Made by a program: the position numbers and the translations under genes. Under the pieces are notes generated by a model that saw only the letters and a program-made list of their open reading frames with translations, was not told where the DNA came from and did no database searches. A DNA stretch of 64,000 nucleotides from Molossus alvarezi (taxonomy: Eukaryota > Chordata > Mammalia > Chiroptera > Molossidae), in contig CM073886.1 in assembly GCA_037176705.1 (NCBI GenBank), positions 128,556,001-128,620,000 of the forward strand. Reading direction: 5' to 3'. Shown one piece after another: positions 1 to 13,474 of this stretch (positions are counted from its first letter, which is position 1; each line of letters starts with the position of its first letter).

Positions 1-166
<166 letters not shown>

Positions 167-234
167 TCAATATCACCAATGTCAGTAGTCACTGACACCA
201 TGTACTGTAAGAACCGATTTAATACAAAGATGAG

Positions 235-456
235 GCCCAGCAGGTGTGGCTCAGTGGTTGAGCGTCAGCCCAGGCACCAAGAGGTCATTGGTTCGATTCC
301 CGGTCAGGGCACATGCCCAGGTGGTGGGCCAAATCCCCAGTGGGGGGCGTGCAGGAGGTGGCCAATCGATGTTCTCTCTCATCAATGTTTCTCTCTCTCT
401 CTCCCTCTCCCTTCCTTTCACTCTAAAATCAATAAAAAATCAATAAAATAAAATAA
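235..456 (+). mobile_element. Ves SINE (tRNA-derived), 'caccaagaggtca' type
   Basis: It has an A box (tggctcagtggttgagcg) and B box (ggttcgattcc) as in a tRNA-derived pol III promoter, then the bat Ves body, a CT-rich stretch and an AATAAA-rich tail. The 9-bp repeat aaagatgag flanks it at 226-234 and 457-465 as a likely TSD. Confidence 0.88.
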
Positions 457-465
457 AAAGATGAG

Positions 466-1400
466 AAGGACTATTACAAAGGGAAACAGAATTCCATTTC
501 TTTATCTTTACAGGGAAGCCTGGCACGCTCCTGTATGAGAATTACAACCAACTGTGGGTTCTCCACCAAGAACAGACATAACACGAATACATTAAAGTAT
601 GGGTCGTGTTTTAAAAACACTGGTTGTGCCAGTAGTTTTCATTTACTGTTTTTTGGGGCATGTTAGTAAAGCTGTTTTAAAACAAGGTAGCAAATTTGAT
701 AAAGTGCTAGCCACCCTCATCTGTTTCTCATTCCTTGTTAAGCTGATGGACTCACTGAAGGAGCAAATAATAATAATAATAATAAGCAGCTAAAGACTAA
801 AAACCATTAACAAGGGGAGTTTAATTGAAAAAGTAAAGATTGAGAATCAGTTGCAGTTAACTTTTAGCTATATGACAGGAGTAACTTCCTGAATGGTGTA
901 TGTTGAACAAAATAGTGACCTTTGAGATAGCAGTTCCCTGGATTGGATTAAAAAAACAGTTGTGCAATATTTAAGAAAAGTAAAATGGTTATTTCCACTT
1001 ATACTATTTGTATAGCACAGGCTACCCTTTCTTATGAACTTTCTTATTGATATTTTTTAGAAATTAATAAATATGGCTAAGTATGCAAAGACACACCACC
1101 TTAAGATATTTAGAATCACATTTTATATAATTCACCAAAAAGTAGTCTAATTTTGAAGTAAGGGCAACAGGTATCACAAAGTTATCTGAGAAGCTGAAAA
1201 AAGCCCTGAAAAATTTATATTTCGATTTAGAAACCATATCTTTGTGAGGAAACTTCTATAATTCTTAAGAGATGTCTACGGAGGTAAGCAGAGGAAAAGG
1301 GACAGGACCGTTAGAGTTTCGCTGTTATGAAATCACCAAATCTGTCCTTAGTTAAATGTTTCGCACTTGATACAGTTCTGTTGGCCATTAATTCTTTCCT
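466..1400. other. Unique AT-rich intron
   Basis: I see no coding exon and no repeat family I can name. There is a short AAT microsatellite at about 768-785. The open frame at 599-793 is short and ends in that repeat, so it is chance. Confidence 0.5.
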
Positions 1401-1417
1401 TAAACAATCTTCCTTTT

Positions 1418-1666
1418 ATTTATTTTGAAAAAAATTTCTTTCCTTTAATGATTTTAGTGAGAGAGGAAGTGAGAGGGAGAGAGAGATAGAACCATCAATG
1501 AGAGAGATAGAACCATCAATGAGCGAGAACATCGACTGGCTGCCTCCTGCACGCCCCCCAATGGGGATCAGGCCCACAACCTGGGCATGTGTTCTGACTG
1601 GGAATCGAACCAGTGATCTCTTGGTACATGGGTCGATGCTCAACCACTGAGGCATACTGGCTGGAC
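1418..1666 (-). mobile_element. Ves SINE with internal 21-bp duplication
   Basis: On the minus strand a tRNA-like head (B box in the complement of gggaatcgaaccagtg) is followed by the Ves body and a CT-rich tail. The module gagagatagaaccatcaat occurs twice at about 1479-1520, a tandem duplication inside the CT-rich part. An imperfect 17-bp TSD (taaacaat...ctttt) lies at 1401-1417 and 1667-1683. Confidence 0.87.
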
Positions 1667-1683
1667 TAAACAATTTTTCTTTT

Positions 1684-2543
1684 TGACACAGTGAGCAAAA
1701 AATAAATCTTGCTTTGTGGAAATGTACACACTGGTCTGAATTCTTTCTAAAAGTAAATTTGAGGTCCTAGATTTAAAGGTGACAGCTCGTGTACTTTGCT
1801 ATTCAGACAGCTATACACATAATTTATTAAGGCACTGTGAATATTATTTTCTTCTAAGTTATTTTTAAATTTGTTTTTGTATTTGACAAAACCATTGAAA
1901 AGTCCTTTTGATGTTATTTCCTGTGATATTTCTTGGCCACTGGATTTGTAAACAAAAATTGTATCAACATTTTCATCAATAATTTCTCATTAAAAGTAAT
2001 ACAGTAAAACATAATAAAAAAGGTTTCTACTATTAAAGTAGAAAAAAATCACCATGGATGTAAACATTTTTGTTTAGTAATCGAAGTCTATATTTATGCC
2101 TAAGTATTTTCTGTCAAAAAAGTTCAATATGTCTTTTGGGTAAGTGTCGCACTGTGGAAAAATAGGGTAAAGTTACAGAACATAAACTCCTGGATCCAAC
2201 AAGAAACTAATTGCCTTTCAAGTTGATTCTTTGCAGCAAACACAAACTATCTGAAACGCTGCCAAATCTGTCCATTATAAGGCGACAGGCAGCAATCCCC
2301 AGTCAGCAGACTGTGGAGGGGGACTTGGGATGACAATAACAATAATAAGCTATATTTTTACAGAGAACTAGTGGCATTCTTAGTAGAGTTGACTTTTATG
2401 CATTTTCTAGATTGTTTTTATTGAATTAGATTTTCTTTGTGAAATCTTAAGGGATTATTTAGTGAATTAAAGATAATATGTGCTTTTAGTAATTACTTCA
2501 GGTAAACCCTATTACTTCTGAAATGTTTTCCAGAGAAATATAT
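1684..2543. other. Unique AT-rich intron
   Basis: No gene, RNA or named repeat recognised. It contains A- and T-rich stretches and a short aataac/aataat run at about 2332-2348. Confidence 0.45.
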
Positions 2544-2556
2544 ATAACCACTATTT

Positions 2557-2772
2557 AAAAAAAAATAAATGTCTTTTTATTGATTTCAGAAAGAGGAAGG
2601 GAAAGGGAGAGAGAGGAATATTGATGAGAGAGAAACATCAATTGGCTGCCTCCCACATGCCCCTTACAGGGGATCAAGCCTGAAACCTGGGTGTGTGCCC
2701 TGACCAGGAATCGAACCAGGGACCTTCTGGTGCATGGGAGACGCTCAACCAACTGAGCACACTGACTGAGCC
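2557..2772 (-). mobile_element. Ves SINE
   Basis: This is a complete minus-strand copy with A box, B box (complement of ggaatcgaaccaggg), CT-rich region and A-rich tail. The flanking 13-bp repeat ataac[c/t]actattt lies at 2544-2556 and 2773-2785 with one mismatch. Confidence 0.88.
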
Positions 2773-2843
2773 ATAACTACTATTTTTATAAAGGAAGTTA
2801 CTGGGGAAATAAGGGTTTTCATAGCAACATAAGGCCTTTCTAA

Positions 2844-2880
2844 CAATGTATTAGAAATACATTGTATTAGAAATACATTG
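2844..2880. repeat. 16-bp tandem duplication with dyad symmetry
   Basis: The unit tattagaaatacattg occurs twice in tandem (2849-2864 and 2865-2880). The left end also forms an inverted repeat, caatgtatt / aatacattg, around a 3-base loop. Confidence 0.8.
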
Positions 2881-4579
2881 TTTCCTTTCACTTTTTTTTT
2901 TTTGGTGCCTCCATGTGATTACCAAACTCCTATTGTAACAGGACAATCCCTAGAAATAAGTCTGTCCTCCATCCCATTTCCATTCCCAACCTCACAATGT
3001 TAGCTACAATACTAGTCTGAGATTTATATAAATTAAGTCTACTATAGAGAGTGCTTAGTCATACATAGTTCACACAATTAATTTCATAAACGGTCTCCCC
3101 TTTTGGCCCTTAACTTTATGTGTCAAATGTGATCCCATTTTTTGGAGCTAACTTTGGATATTTTGACAGTGGTCAATATCAGAGGCTAATTTCAAATGGT
3201 CACATCCAGGCATCTCCACGCTGATTTATCTCTGACAGGAGAACGTAACGACGTAGTGCTGATTCTGATGCCGTTCTGGGGCCCAGCCTGACTGTCTCCG
3301 GAGCGCTTATAATTCACACACTCTGGCAGGCAGAGTCATCAATCCCGTGGGGCTAGTTCCTTAGAGTATTAATGGTCCTGTTAAAACTCTGCCCATGGAA
3401 TACTGGGTCGAGAAGACCTGTTCTTATGGAGCTCATACATCTGTAGGTAGTCATGCTAACCCAAGCAGGAAACGTCTCACCTAATCTATGCCTTGCCACG
3501 ATTCTGAGTGTCCGAGGGCGGCTCCTCCCTGAATCTACGTGCAACAGTGCCGAACTTCCTGCTCAAGCAAACCACGCCGTTAACCAATTAATATTTTCTG
3601 TTTGGTTTTTTCCATCTACAAGGTAAGCACCCTTGAGTAATGAATTCCTGTCTAAACCGATTATCCTAATACTGCTTCCTGCAAAGTTGACTTTGCACAA
3701 AAACACCACCACAGATGACGCTCGGTAGGTTGTTGCAGGAATGAATGAGAATGTTGCAGGTCGTTGGCAATAATCGCATCAGTAACCACTGATGATCTGA
3801 AGAGTGTGACGCTTTTGCTTCTGTGGTTTAAACCAGGGAATTAAAATTTTAATTATTTTCTATTTTTCTATTGATCTGACTCGAAACCTAATTGGAGTGC
3901 TCAGGGCATGAAAGACATAAAGACAGGCCATTCTGACCACTAGCAGTATACTTTCAAGTGGTACTTATAAGAGTTAACTGGGGGGGAAAAAAAAAAAGAA
4001 TTAAAATAAGTTTTAAAGGCATTTCTTTAATTTTTTTTTTCATCAAAAACTAGACTACAACCATGTCAGCGGAAGGTTCTTCTTTATGTGAGTCCAGCTC
4101 AGAACCTTGTGTTGCTCATATGACCTAGTGAAAGAATAGATCTGGTCACAATCCCCCTTCAATTATTCTTATAACAGTAGAATTCCAGAACTCTGCCCAG
4201 TAGGAGTCCAATGACTTCAGATGAGACAGCTAATCAACTTTCCAAAATTAAGAATGCTCTGATTAAGCTAATTTAATTCAGAGCCCCCAGTCCTGCCCTA
4301 ACACTTGCGGAATTGTCATCGTATGGACAATTTTTGTAAGTTTCCCCAGAGGCGGTGTGTATCCCATTCTGTTTCTAAAAGGCCCAGTCCCAATCTGTTG
4401 TACGGCAGAGATTCGTGAGTCAGCTGAGTTCGTTTCCGATGCTTCCACATCCTTTCCTGATACACTGATTTCAGTGTCTCTCCCTCTAATTACCCAACTC
4501 TGAAATCAGTGGGCCGTAATCAGTTCTTAATTATTTGATCTGCTATGTTTTACCTGACCACAAAAAGTGTCAAGAGCAC
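2881..4579. other. Unique intron, mixed composition
   Basis: A moderately GC-richer stretch at about 3190-3560 is surrounded by AT-rich sequence. No exon and no repeat family could be assigned. The short minus-strand frame at 3353-3544 has no recognisable product. Confidence 0.4.
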
Positions 4580-4591
4580 TTTAACACTTTT

Positions 4592-4793
4592 TTTACTTTA
4601 TTGATTTTTTAGAGAGAGAAGAAGGGAGAAGGAGGGAGAGAGCAACATCGAAGAGAGAGACCGTTGATTGGCGGCCTCCTGCATGCCCCCCACCGGGGAT
4701 GGAGCCCACAGCCTGGCATGTGCTCTGACCGGGAATAGAACCAGTGACCTCTTGGTGTAGGGGGCAATGCTAAGCCACACCAGCTGGGTGCAA
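4592..4793 (-). mobile_element. Ves SINE
   Basis: A minus-strand Ves body of the caccaagaggtca type, with its tail at the left end. The 12-bp TSD tttaacactttt lies at 4580-4591 and 4794-4805. The B box is partly decayed (gggaatagaaccagtg on the plus strand). Confidence 0.86.
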
Positions 4794-4805
4794 TTTAACA
4801 CTTTT

Positions 4806-7774
4806 CATAGCGTTCAGTGATCTGTCCTCAGTCTTTGACTTCACAGACAGGGGCTACTTGTAGGCCAGACTGCTTCTATAACCTCAATATTCATTCACAG
4901 CTTCCAAGATACCTTCAGAATTCTAATCAAAGCAACGTTAAGGAAATCAAATGGGCCAGAAATGACAAAGACTATTGTCATTTTCAAGGTGTAAAACAAG
5001 GGTGGCTTCTTTGGTTACTTTATAATCTGCACCTGCATCACTTGACATACCTTTTTGATAGAGCATCTATGCCCTACGTTGACAACAGAATACAAGCACT
5101 TAGATGCTCAGTCTGTTCACACCTCACCCATGTCTAGGATTTACTGTGTACTCATCCTAGTCAATGGTAAAATCAATATTGTAAGAGTCCTACTGTGCCT
5201 TTGGCCATCCTTACCTTAAATATGCCCCACGATATCTTACCAGGTTTTAGGTAGAGTGTGGATAACACCTTATTGGAGGTTTTACTTGGTTTATGAAAGA
5301 AGAACACTCTTCACAGTCTCTCTTTGAACATTAATTTTATTAGTCCCCTACTCTACCAGGATCTCCTTAGCAATGGCCAGAGCATGCCTTCAGAAATATC
5401 AACCACCTGGGCCTCTCAACTCTAGAAGCCTCTGTAAACACCCAAACACAATGGTCCACTCTCCCATCTCACACACTCATTGTCGGGGCTTCGTGATGCT
5501 GGGTGCTTTTACCCAGGGTTCTTCTTTCCATGGTCCCTTCCAAAACTCGCCCTACAGGGTTTATTCACTCGTACTTCCCCCAGCCTTGGCATGAAATCCT
5601 TCCTCTCCTGCCTGCTCCTCCTGAGACTTATGAGTCCCCAGCACTGTCTGCCCAAAGATTCGCTCTCCAGCAGCTTTCTCCAATGGAGTTGGTTCAGTTC
5701 TTTCCTATTCCTTGGGCCTTAGATTCCAATGGCACCGCCCTCATTCCCCACCCCCTTTGCCACTTTCAGGCAGTTATTTGTCGAGCTGGATAAAAAAATT
5801 TCCTTTTTCTTTGGTGTTCATTCTATTAGGCTATCCTGCCCATACATTAACCTCATTTCTGGCATTGAACCACCCCTGAATCTCTCTACCACAAATCTCC
5901 CTTCACTAAGAACGTGTGTGTTTCCATTGCCTTTTCCCTACAAAATGTTCGTTCTGATCAGTCAAAACAGTCACTTTCTACACCTGAGAGAAAACGGAAG
6001 ATTGTGGCCACTAACATTTTTCAAGGATAGCAACCCTATTGGAGGCCGTGGCTATACCTAACCCCACTGATCCTATGTGTATTCTCTCTCTCTCCATTTC
6101 TCCCCAAACCCATGACTATTCTGCTCAATTTCAGCTTCAAGTTTTCGTTTCCTAGAGGAAAGTGACATTCTGTGTTTAAATATCCTCGACTCTGTCCTCC
6201 CACCCCCACCCCCCAAACATACATCGGCAGCTTTTCTTACTATTTTTTTTCCTAGTCTCAAAACATCTTCTATTCAAAACAAATCCCTACCAAATGTTGA
6301 CAGTAACTTGATCTTCTCCTGCAAGAATCCAAACAATTACTCCGAGCTCCTCCACCCAGGGTGAAAGCCAGCTCTCCCTCTCTGTGTGGACAGATGGACA
6401 CTTTTGTAAAATACAGTACAAACGAATTAATATAAAAATCAAATCATAAAATAAACAAGATTTAATTCCAGCCTCCTGATTATGCTCATGGTTGTGGTGG
6501 CAAGAGCAAACTGCTATAACTACTTGATTAACTTTTTGTCCGAATCATTAACTTCTACACTAGTTTAACACTAAACACACTTAATTTCAGGATAAGATCA
6601 GCACTAAACTATTAGTTTAATAAATATAATTATTTTTATCTGAAACTCTTCTTGGGCAAATCTTATCTTCAAAACTCAAATAAGAAATTTAAAAATGGTT
6701 AAATATAACTTTAATAATCTCTCTCCTTGTCTAGTACACAGTAGAAAATAAGAAAACAGTCAGAAGTGGCTACATACGTGTGTGTCACTGTGTGTGTGTG
6801 TGAAGAGGATAAAAAGGCAAATGACCACATTAGTAATAGTTTATGAATTCTGCGTAGCTCTTCCAAATGAATTTCCAATGATATTTCCATAATATTGAGG
6901 TTTTTGTTGAGGATTAGGGAACAATTCATTTTAGACATAATATATGGCTAATAGTCTCATTTGTATTTTTATAGTTTCATGTACATCTTTTGCTCTCTCT
7001 CTTTTTTATAACTGCTGTCTTATCAGGGTTGTAATGTTACATGCTCCAAGACGTACAAATTTAGTTATCTTTGCATTTTGAGCTACAAATAGTATAATTA
7101 CTCTGGTTTCTGTTACTAGTTTATTTCCTCAGCATACAAAACCAATCACAGAAACGCATGCTTTTTGAAGGGCAAAATTACACCGTACAGTGGAATGCAG
7201 AACTGTTCCTAAACCTGGTAAGAACAGATGTTTTAGAGACTTCCCCTCACGATGAATGTTCTGAAATCAGAGGGAGTTCAGTCTCTGGGCGCTGGCGGCA
7301 GCTATCAAAGTACACAGAGCCGAGAATGTCTGACCTCCTTCTGCCCACGCTATAAATCGGTTTTCTGTGGACAGGATCTTCCAGACACATAGTAAGTATC
7401 TGTTAAACTTCTTGAAGTTACCAAGTAAGAATATGCCATATTTTTCCATTCCGTTCAGATGTAATTCAGAAAGAATTTGTGCACGAATCCTCAGTTAACC
7501 AAATTCTATCACACTGTCCCCAAGACACGTCTAAAATGCATGATATAGTTTGGTGGTCTCTTACTAACATAATTTTTAAGTATATCCTAAATATGATGTC
7601 TTCTATTTTACATACATTCTGTGAGAAAAAATCCACTCCGATGTTTTGGGTGTCATGTTCATAAACTTTGTTGAAAACCACAAGTGAGGATAAATGTTTG
7701 GCACCTCAATTAATGTTTTTGACCTAAAATATTGAAAAGGGTAGTGTTTGTAGGGTGGTAAACATGTTTACATT
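4806..7774. other. Unique intron
   Basis: No exon, RNA gene or named repeat recognised. Several overlapping short frames at 5373-6061 look unrelated to known proteins and lack splice context. A pyrimidine-rich patch lies at about 6080-6110 and a short TG run at about 6779-6801. Confidence 0.4.
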
Positions 7775-7790
7775 TAGTCATATATATTTA

Positions 7791-8048
7791 TTTATTTTTA
7801 TTTTATTTTTTAAATCCTCACCCAAGGATATTTTTTCCATTTATCTTCAGAAAGAGTGGGAGGGAGGGAGAGAGAGAAACATGGATGCAAGAGAGACACA
7901 TCAACTAGCTACCTCCCGCATGACCCCAACCAGGGCCAGGGACAGAACTGCAACCGAGGTCCATGCCCTTGACCAGAATCGAACCTTTGACCCGCTGGTC
8001 CACAGGCCGATGCTCTAACCGCTGAGCCAAACTGGCCAGGGCTGGGTC
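7791..8048 (-). mobile_element. Ves SINE, 'ccctggccagtttggctcagcggttagagc' type
   Basis: This is the second Ves subfamily: complement of A box tggctcagcggttagagc, the CGGTTGCAG body, and a 3' end containing the tcctcacccaaggat hairpin-like segment. The 16-bp TSD ta[g/a]tcatatatattta lies at 7775-7790 and 8049-8064. Confidence 0.87.
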
Positions 8049-8064
8049 TAATCATATATATTTA

Positions 8065-9439
8065 AATTAAGCATTACATCGCTACCTACATAGTATATAT
8101 CTTTAAAATTCTTTTAATATTAAAGATTAATATAGTTAACATGCAATAAAAAGACACTAAACAAAACATTTTTGCCACATAAGGACTTAAAACATTGTCT
8201 ATTGGGGAAACATAATTGGATGAATGGAATTCTAGTCCCAACTCCACATTCATCTGTTTCCAAGACTGTCCCTTTGCTTCTCAACGAACAGAAATGACGC
8301 ATTGAAGGCCCTCTGAAATGTCTCTGCTTCCGAAGTAAAGTTCCTTACACCCCCTGCTGCCTAAAGCAAGTGCAGTTCCAGACAGTGAAGGCAGGGGGCC
8401 TGCGCACGCAGAACTGGAAAGACAAACCAGGGGGGGCACTGTTCTATGGAGCTCGTCTCCCTCAGCCTTGTTAACAAAACAAACTGAATAAAATGCAACG
8501 ATCAAGCTATCACCATACAAATATATGGTAGAACGAAATGTAGCAGACACCATGCTATTTGGACACATTGCACAATGTCCTGCTCAACATCAGCAGTCTA
8601 GAAAGGTCGTGTGTACCATCTGCCCGGAGTGGGGACAGCCAGCTTCTGAAACCTGTGGGAGAACAGGCTTCCTCCTGACCTTGCGGTGGTGGCCAGCAGT
8701 GACATCACTGTCATGCCATCTTGCTGCTCTGTCCACAGGAGCCAGTGAAGTCAGAAACACTATTTATCTGAGTGGATGTGTGTTGGAGATGCACTGTCTT
8801 GGCCAATGCCTTCTGGAAGGAACCACTAAGGACGCTTTGGGGTAGGAAGCCAGTAAACTAGAACTACGATTCTTAGTGAATCAGCCACATTTCAACATTT
8901 GATAAAACTCAGTAAGTGAAAAAACAAAATGAAACATTATTATTGCAACCCCCTGAAAAGAACACCAAAACTTCAAAAATAAACAACTTTTGACAAAGTT
9001 GCAATGCATCCCTGCCCCATTATTTGAGTTATCAGCCCTATTATAAGACTCTACAACTCCAGAGCACAACTGCAGGTTCTTTCTGGACTCACTGATTTGT
9101 TCTAATGAGCTGCTGATCAACGCAAGTCATTGCTTGAATCCGTTTCCAACCTCTAAGGTACTCTCCCCCAAACAATTTTCCCTGTAAATGGTTTATATTT
9201 CAAAGTAAACTTTTATTTAAAGATCTGTATTTCAAAATGAATCCAGAATCACTTTGTCGAGTTGCTCTCCCACTCACGAAATTCTGCGGGCTTCTGATGT
9301 AACCAATTTACTTCAGAAACGAATTTGTGCCCATCATTACTTTTTCAACATTATTAATTACTCACATCTCCGACCTCCAGTCTCACTTTCCTTGAAAATA
9401 TAGTCCAGGTGGCATCCCAAGTTATCCTCTATGATTCAA
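8065..9439. other. Unique intron
   Basis: No coding exon or named repeat assigned. A GC-richer part at about 8330-8840 carries overlapping short frames on both strands with no recognisable domain. Confidence 0.4.
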
Positions 9440-9945
9440 ACTTGACCATGTAAATTCCCTGCTTAAACAGTTAGGGATGCAGAGAATCTTGGTGATGGCC
9501 AATTCTTTGGCCTTAATGATGTGAAAAGGCCCTCTGTGATCTGCCCCCTCCCTACATGCTCACCGTGGTCTGTCACCCCTCCCCTCCAGGGACTGCATGC
9601 TTGGGGCAGACCAAACTGTCATGGTGCCTGTCATGCAACATGACTGATCAGGGTCTGTACCTGTTCATGTCATTCTCCCTGGTATAACGCCGTCCATCCT
9701 GTCCCTTCTCTGTCTGATGACTGGGAAACTTGGCTCAAATGCTGCTTCCTCAGGGAAGATTCTTTGACCTCTCCAGGGAGGAAGGAAGAGCTTCCCCCAT
9801 CGGGCCTCGGCCATAACTCTATAAACGGTTTAACACTTGGCTATAACTATGTGTTTGTTTATCTGTGTCCTCGCTGGACTCTGAGCCCCTAAAGGTCAAA
9901 GACTGTATTGACAAAGCAGATACTTAACACGTTTGTACAACAAAA
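9440..9945 (+). mobile_element. L2 LINE 3'-region relic
   Basis: The order of segments follows the L2 3' region: 'ccctgcttaaacagt', 'ctgtgatctgcccc', 'ctcaaatgctgcttcctcaggga', and an ending like 'ctctgagcccctaaaggtcaaagactg'. It is strongly diverged, as expected for an element that died before the eutherian radiation. Confidence 0.55.
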
Positions 9946-9955
9946 GTGAACAAGA

Positions 9956-10141
9956 GAAGAGGAAGGAAGAATAAAAGGAAGGGAGGGAGGAAAGATGGAA
10001 GGGAGGAAAGATGGAAGGGAGGAAGGGAGGAAGGGAGGAAGGGAGGGAGGGAGGGAGGGAGGGAGGGAGGGAGGGAGGGAGGGAGGAAGGAAGGAAGGAA
10101 GGAAGGAAGGAAGGAAGGAAGGAAGGAAGGAAGGAAGGAAA
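9956..10141 (+). repeat. Polypurine microsatellite (GGGA)n then (GGAA)n
   Basis: About 185 bases of almost pure purine. A mixed ggaa/ggga start gives way to uninterrupted ggga repeats (about 10040-10085), then ggaa repeats to 10141. It could expand or form triplex DNA. The 70-residue frame through it is low complexity and not a gene. Confidence 0.93.
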
Positions 10142-11925
10142 TGAAGCTCCTAGTTTAGAAAGAAGTGGTACATTTTCCTAAATGGAAACCTGTGAGATTA
10201 TTATACATTTTTTTCCAAACACTCTTTGTGATAACAGAATGGAGACTCTGACCTGGAAAGAATTCCAATCTTGTACTTGCAATGAAATCAATTTATGTAC
10301 AAGTTTTGTTTATGATTTTGATATCCATTAATTCCAAAGTATCTGTCATCCTTTGTCATACCCTGGTTACATGACCAATGTTTATATAGACATGTTCATC
10401 AGTGTAGTTTATATTAATTCAAGCTTTTTATCACCAAACCTTACTTCTCTGATCACATTGTTTTTTGTCTAGTTTATATCTTTCAGCGTCTTAGTTTCAC
10501 TGAACTGTTTTTTGGTTTGAGATGGCTAGTCTTTGAAAAGTCCTATTTTCTTCCATTCTTTTTTCTCTGCTCATCATCACTTCCTTGTCCAGTGACACAA
10601 AAATCCATTATTTCAACCAATGTCTAATTAAATTGGTCATTTCTCTTCTCTGTTGCATTCTCATGGGAAAAGTCTATTCCAAGATGAACTGTCCAGTCCC
10701 TCCCCTGTCTCTGAGCATATGCATATTGCTAGAGGGCACCCCACAACTGCACGACTAGATTTCCAGCACTGTCCAGTGGGGCTGACCTGTTCCCAGGAAG
10801 CACGCATCCGATTCTCCCGGGAAGCTGGTTCAGACTCCCCACGTCTCCCAGAGTGCAGCCTGCTCGCCTCAGTCATGACAACGTGTGTAACTGTGTAACT
10901 TCCAATTTACTGGGAAAAAATATTTTCACTTACAAACATGGACGCCCATCCTTTCTCCTTCTTACTTTGGACCATAACATGTCTTTCTGTCTCTGACACC
11001 CCTGTTTTTTCCTCTGCCTTATCTCGCTATATCCTGAGTGCTCTTGAATCATCAATTACCCCCCGTCTTCCTCAGACTCTTCTTTACTATGGTTTTCCTC
11101 TTCAGCATTTAAACATACTTAAATCTCTCCTATATTAAATAAAAGAGGATATTGAACATACATTCCCCTCCATTCACTTCAATGACATCTACTTCTCGTT
11201 TTACATACACTAAAATGTTTACACAGTCTACACTCTCGCCCTCTGACTTCTGAACACCTTGCACTCTGGGGTCGCCCACCGTCAACTGCACACATCCACG
11301 CTAGAACTGACAGTGAGCTCCACGCCGCACCCAGTAAGCAGTCCCCACACCTTGTCTGCTCCGTCCTCCGCACACAGCCCGAGGCGGCACGACTCCTCTG
11401 CACACCCCGTTTCCCGTCTCCCCTACCGCTTCTCGGGCCAGGTATATGCAGTTCCTTGAGAGGTGCACTCTCTGCTCCCTCAGGTTCCACTCTGCACATT
11501 CCCCTGGAGGGCTCCTCCACATCCGGACCTTCAACGACTTACCGTAAGGGGACCCCATTACCTTACCTCTACTAAAGACAACCCTCCTAATTTTGAAACC
11601 CACAATCAAGTCACTCTGGAGATGTCCCAGACCCTTAGACACCCCCACCCTCTACATCCCAGCTGAATTCTGTACAGAAACGAATACCTGTGAAGTCTCA
11701 AAGCAACCTCTCATCCATCGGGGTGCTAATTCCACACTTCCTCTGTTCCCTCCCCCTCCACACTCAGTTAGTAACTGCATTCTATAAATCTCCCTTTGTA
11801 AAAGTTCTTGGATGGCAAAGTCCTTCAGTTGGCAATATTCTTTTTTTCACATGGGTTATTTCAAAACTTCCCAAATGTTCCCATATCTCTGGATGTGTCC
11901 TCCTCCACCCTGCAAGAACAATTTT
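10142..11925. other. Unique intron with short overlapping frames
   Basis: No repeat family or exon could be assigned. The 11220-11560 stretch is GC-richer and open on both strands in several frames, which is compositional. None of the frames shows a recognisable domain. Confidence 0.35.
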
Positions 11926-12165
11926 CTTTCTAAAACACAGATACGGTGATGCTACTTTCCTGGTTAAAAGTCTTCAACTCCATTAAATGGGAGATCAAGG
12001 CCAACATCCCAAGTGTAAGACACGTGGCCTGTATAATCTGGCCACTGCTTATTTCTCAAGCCTTCTCTGCATCCCTTCCCCGTAGCTGCCACATTATTTA
12101 CTTCTGGTCCTCATAGCTGAACACTTCATGAGTCTCTCTTCCTCCTGTCTCCATTACAATATAAA
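11926..12165 (+). mobile_element. L2 LINE relic
   Basis: The segment resembles the L2 3' region in order: acacagatacggtgatgct, tcctggttaaaagtcttcaa, ctgtataatctggccactgc, ctcaagccttctctgcatcc. It is divergent and both ends are approximate. Confidence 0.45.
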
Positions 12166-12304
12166 CAACACTGGGATGGGTCACATCTAACTGTCTTAAT
12201 TTCTGAAGGTCTTTGGAACAGGGTTAATTGTGACAAACATGTTGAATAATTGGATCACAGATGTGTGAAATCAACCACTTGTTAATATTAATTCCATTTC
12301 ATAT

Positions 12305-12700
12305 TTATACAACATAAATAGCATGCAAAAATTGCCATCCAGGTGTCATGTGCTAAAAAATAACAAAGCGATCCTGAGAAAAAATAAAGTAGCTGTAGGT
12401 ATCACACAAGCTGACTTCAAATTATACTGCAGAGTAACGATAATCAAAGCAGCGCTCGCTGTATGGGCAGAAAAACAGACACACAGACCAATGGAACGGA
12501 ACTGAGAGCCCAGACATAAAACCATATGTATACGGGCAAATGACTTTTGACAAGGGAACCAAAAACATACTGTGAAGAAAAGAAAGCCAGTTCAATAAAT
12601 GGTGCTGGAAAAATTATAAAGCCACATGCAAGAGAATGAAACTAGATTACAGTATTTCCCCATGTACAGAAACTAATTCAAAATGTAAATGATCTCCACT
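12305..12700 (+). mobile_element. Old L1 fragment (ORF2 3' half)
   Basis: Scattered matches in order to L1 ORF2 downstream of the RT: 'ttcaaattatactgcagagt', 'agaccaatggaacggaactgag', 'aataaatggtgctggaaaa', 'ccacatgcaagagaatgaaac'. The equivalent segment of the young L1 lies at about 32760-33000. It has frameshifts and stops and no intact frame. Confidence 0.75.
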
Positions 12701-13474
12701 ACATACACCCTGCGGAAACTAATTAAATCTGTTTCTTTGTTGTTTGAGTATCAACAATGTTATAGTGGCTTGTGTAATAAGTACATAAAATAAACTAGTG
12801 ATTAATTAAATTTTGATCACACATAATGAGTGTATAAAAACGGTTTTAATTATGTTTATGGTTATTGTCACATGCTCTGTTACCGTAAAATTGTTATTAA
12901 ATAGATTTGGCTTCTACGTTCTGAGTGCATGCTACATTTGCAGAATTTTAAAACTGTTGCAGGATTGGCAATCTTCTTTTTGATGGTGCAAGCTATTTTG
13001 AGTTTTTGAGACTATTTTAAATTAATCAAAATGTTGGTCTCCTCTGCTATGGAATCTGTTATCAGAAACCCTACTGTGTTTTAACTGTATTTTCCAGATC
13101 CCTTATGAATTTCAGCTAACAGGCTGACCCTGTGACCGACACCAAGCCTGAGCCAAAACCTGGAGATCTGGACGTATTCCTATCGAACTGTTTGAGTTAA
13201 ACTCAATAGAATTCAGTACTTCTGACAAGCCCTAAATGGAGGAGTCCAAAGGTTACTATCATTATTATCTGGGCTTTCACCCAGAATTCAGTCTCACAAA
13301 TCACTGTCCTGCTTTCTGCTACATTCAGCACTGCTTCTGGCCCCACGTTAATTCATTCTTTGGTATATTTATGTACATAGAGTTAACAGAAGAGAATACT
13401 TCTGTACTATGCTTAGTAGTTTATTTAGAGAAACATGCAATTTTATTTCAGACCAACAAGGGTAAAAAGTTTTT
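12701..13474. other. Unique AT-rich intron
   Basis: Nothing recognisable beyond AT-rich intron. The frame at 13236-13682 runs into the adjacent SINE and is not a gene. Confidence 0.4.

Noticed and set aside
9946..10158. 70-codon Lys/Gly/Arg-rich protein
   Set aside because: Translation of a polypurine microsatellite.
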